Source: an uncultured Bacteroidales bacterium
GTDB taxonomy: Bacteria; Bacteroidota; Bacteroidia; Bacteroidales; UBA932
Reading direction: 5' to 3'
Assembly (NCBI GenBank): GCA_900318355.1
Contig: ONKE01000013.1
Location: forward strand, 91,814 to 155,813
Length of the DNA stretch: 64,000 nt
Part shown: piece by piece, positions 63,941 through 64,000 of the stretch
Position numbering within the stretch: the stretch's first letter is position 1
Layout of the letters: every line of letters begins with the position of its first letter
Notes under the pieces: generated by a model
What the model was told of the DNA's origin: nothing
What the model saw: the letters and a program-made list of their open reading frames with translations, nothing else
Databases searched by the model: none
Made by a program: the position numbers and the translations under genes

Positions 63941-64000
63941 CTTCGCTTCGCTCAGAATGACAAGGTGGCGCTCAGAATGACAAGGTGGCGCTCAGAATGA
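63941..64000. repeat. 20-bp tandem repeats running off the right edge
   Basis: A CTTCGCTTCGCTCAGAATGA segment (63941-63960) is followed by two exact 20-bp units (63961-63980 and 63981-64000) ending in CTCAGAATGA. The array is cut by the window edge, so the copy number is unknown. CTTCGCTTCGCTCAGAATGAC-like sequences are, to my knowledge, frequent intergenic repeats in Bacteroidota genomes. No coding frame is present. Confidence 0.8.

Overview
The window comes from a member of the Bacteroidales (Bacteroidota), probably a gut or rumen lineage with a fairly GC-rich genome (Rikenellaceae- or Cryptobacteroides-like). I cannot place it more precisely without a search. The evidence is a SusC/SusD pair, DUF4843, PKD-like and BACON lipoproteins, a putative porin and a DUF3078 protein of Bacteroidota type, an eukaryote/archaea-like prolyl-tRNA synthetase, and repeated TAnnTTTG promoter -7 boxes with few Shine-Dalgarno sequences.

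Layout. 0-3.8 kb: the 3' end of a WbqC-like gene, then on the minus strand a FadL-type outer-membrane protein and an odd lipoprotein rich in Trp, Tyr, His and Ser. 3.9-11 kb (plus): proS, a DUF3078 protein, tilS, a PLP aminotransferase and an OmpA-family protein ending in a clear terminator. 11.1-12.9 kb (minus): sppA. 13-23.4 kb (plus): hisS, a membrane-anchored unknown, an acyl-CoA ligase, a dCMP deaminase-like protein, an S41 protease, a roughly 170-bp structured intergenic element, asnS, udk and a TonB-like protein. 23.4-33.6 kb (minus): two unrecognised lipoproteins, an ExbB/ExbD cluster, asparaginase, TatD, DprA, QueA and a Nudix hydrolase. 33.7-36.4 kb (plus): a tightly overlapping set of SRPBCC protein, rRNA methyltransferase and TPR protein. 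36.4-46.3 kb: FtsX/LolE-type permease and M13 peptidase (minus), two membrane proteins (plus), then a lytic transglycosylase, a putative porin, nadD and gmk (minus). 46.4-47.4 kb: fba (plus).

47.4-64 kb is the most distinctive region. A DPP-IV-like S9 peptidase is divergent from a plus-strand cluster of SusC, SusD, a DUF4843 lipoprotein, a PKD-like lipoprotein, a DUF5117-type metzincin protease, a second DUF5117-type protein that has lost every zinc ligand, and a BACON lipoprotein. I read this as a predicted surface proteolysis and peptide-uptake locus. Base composition drops abruptly inside susC (near 50.1 kb) and recovers at the start of the first protease (near 56.7 kb). The specificity-determining part of the locus therefore looks like a recombined cassette. 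The window ends in a terminator and 20-bp tandem repeats that run off the edge.

Most of the remaining genes are housekeeping: translation, tRNA modification, nucleotide and NAD metabolism, envelope proteases and TonB energisation. No tRNA, rRNA, CRISPR array, integrase or transposase was seen.
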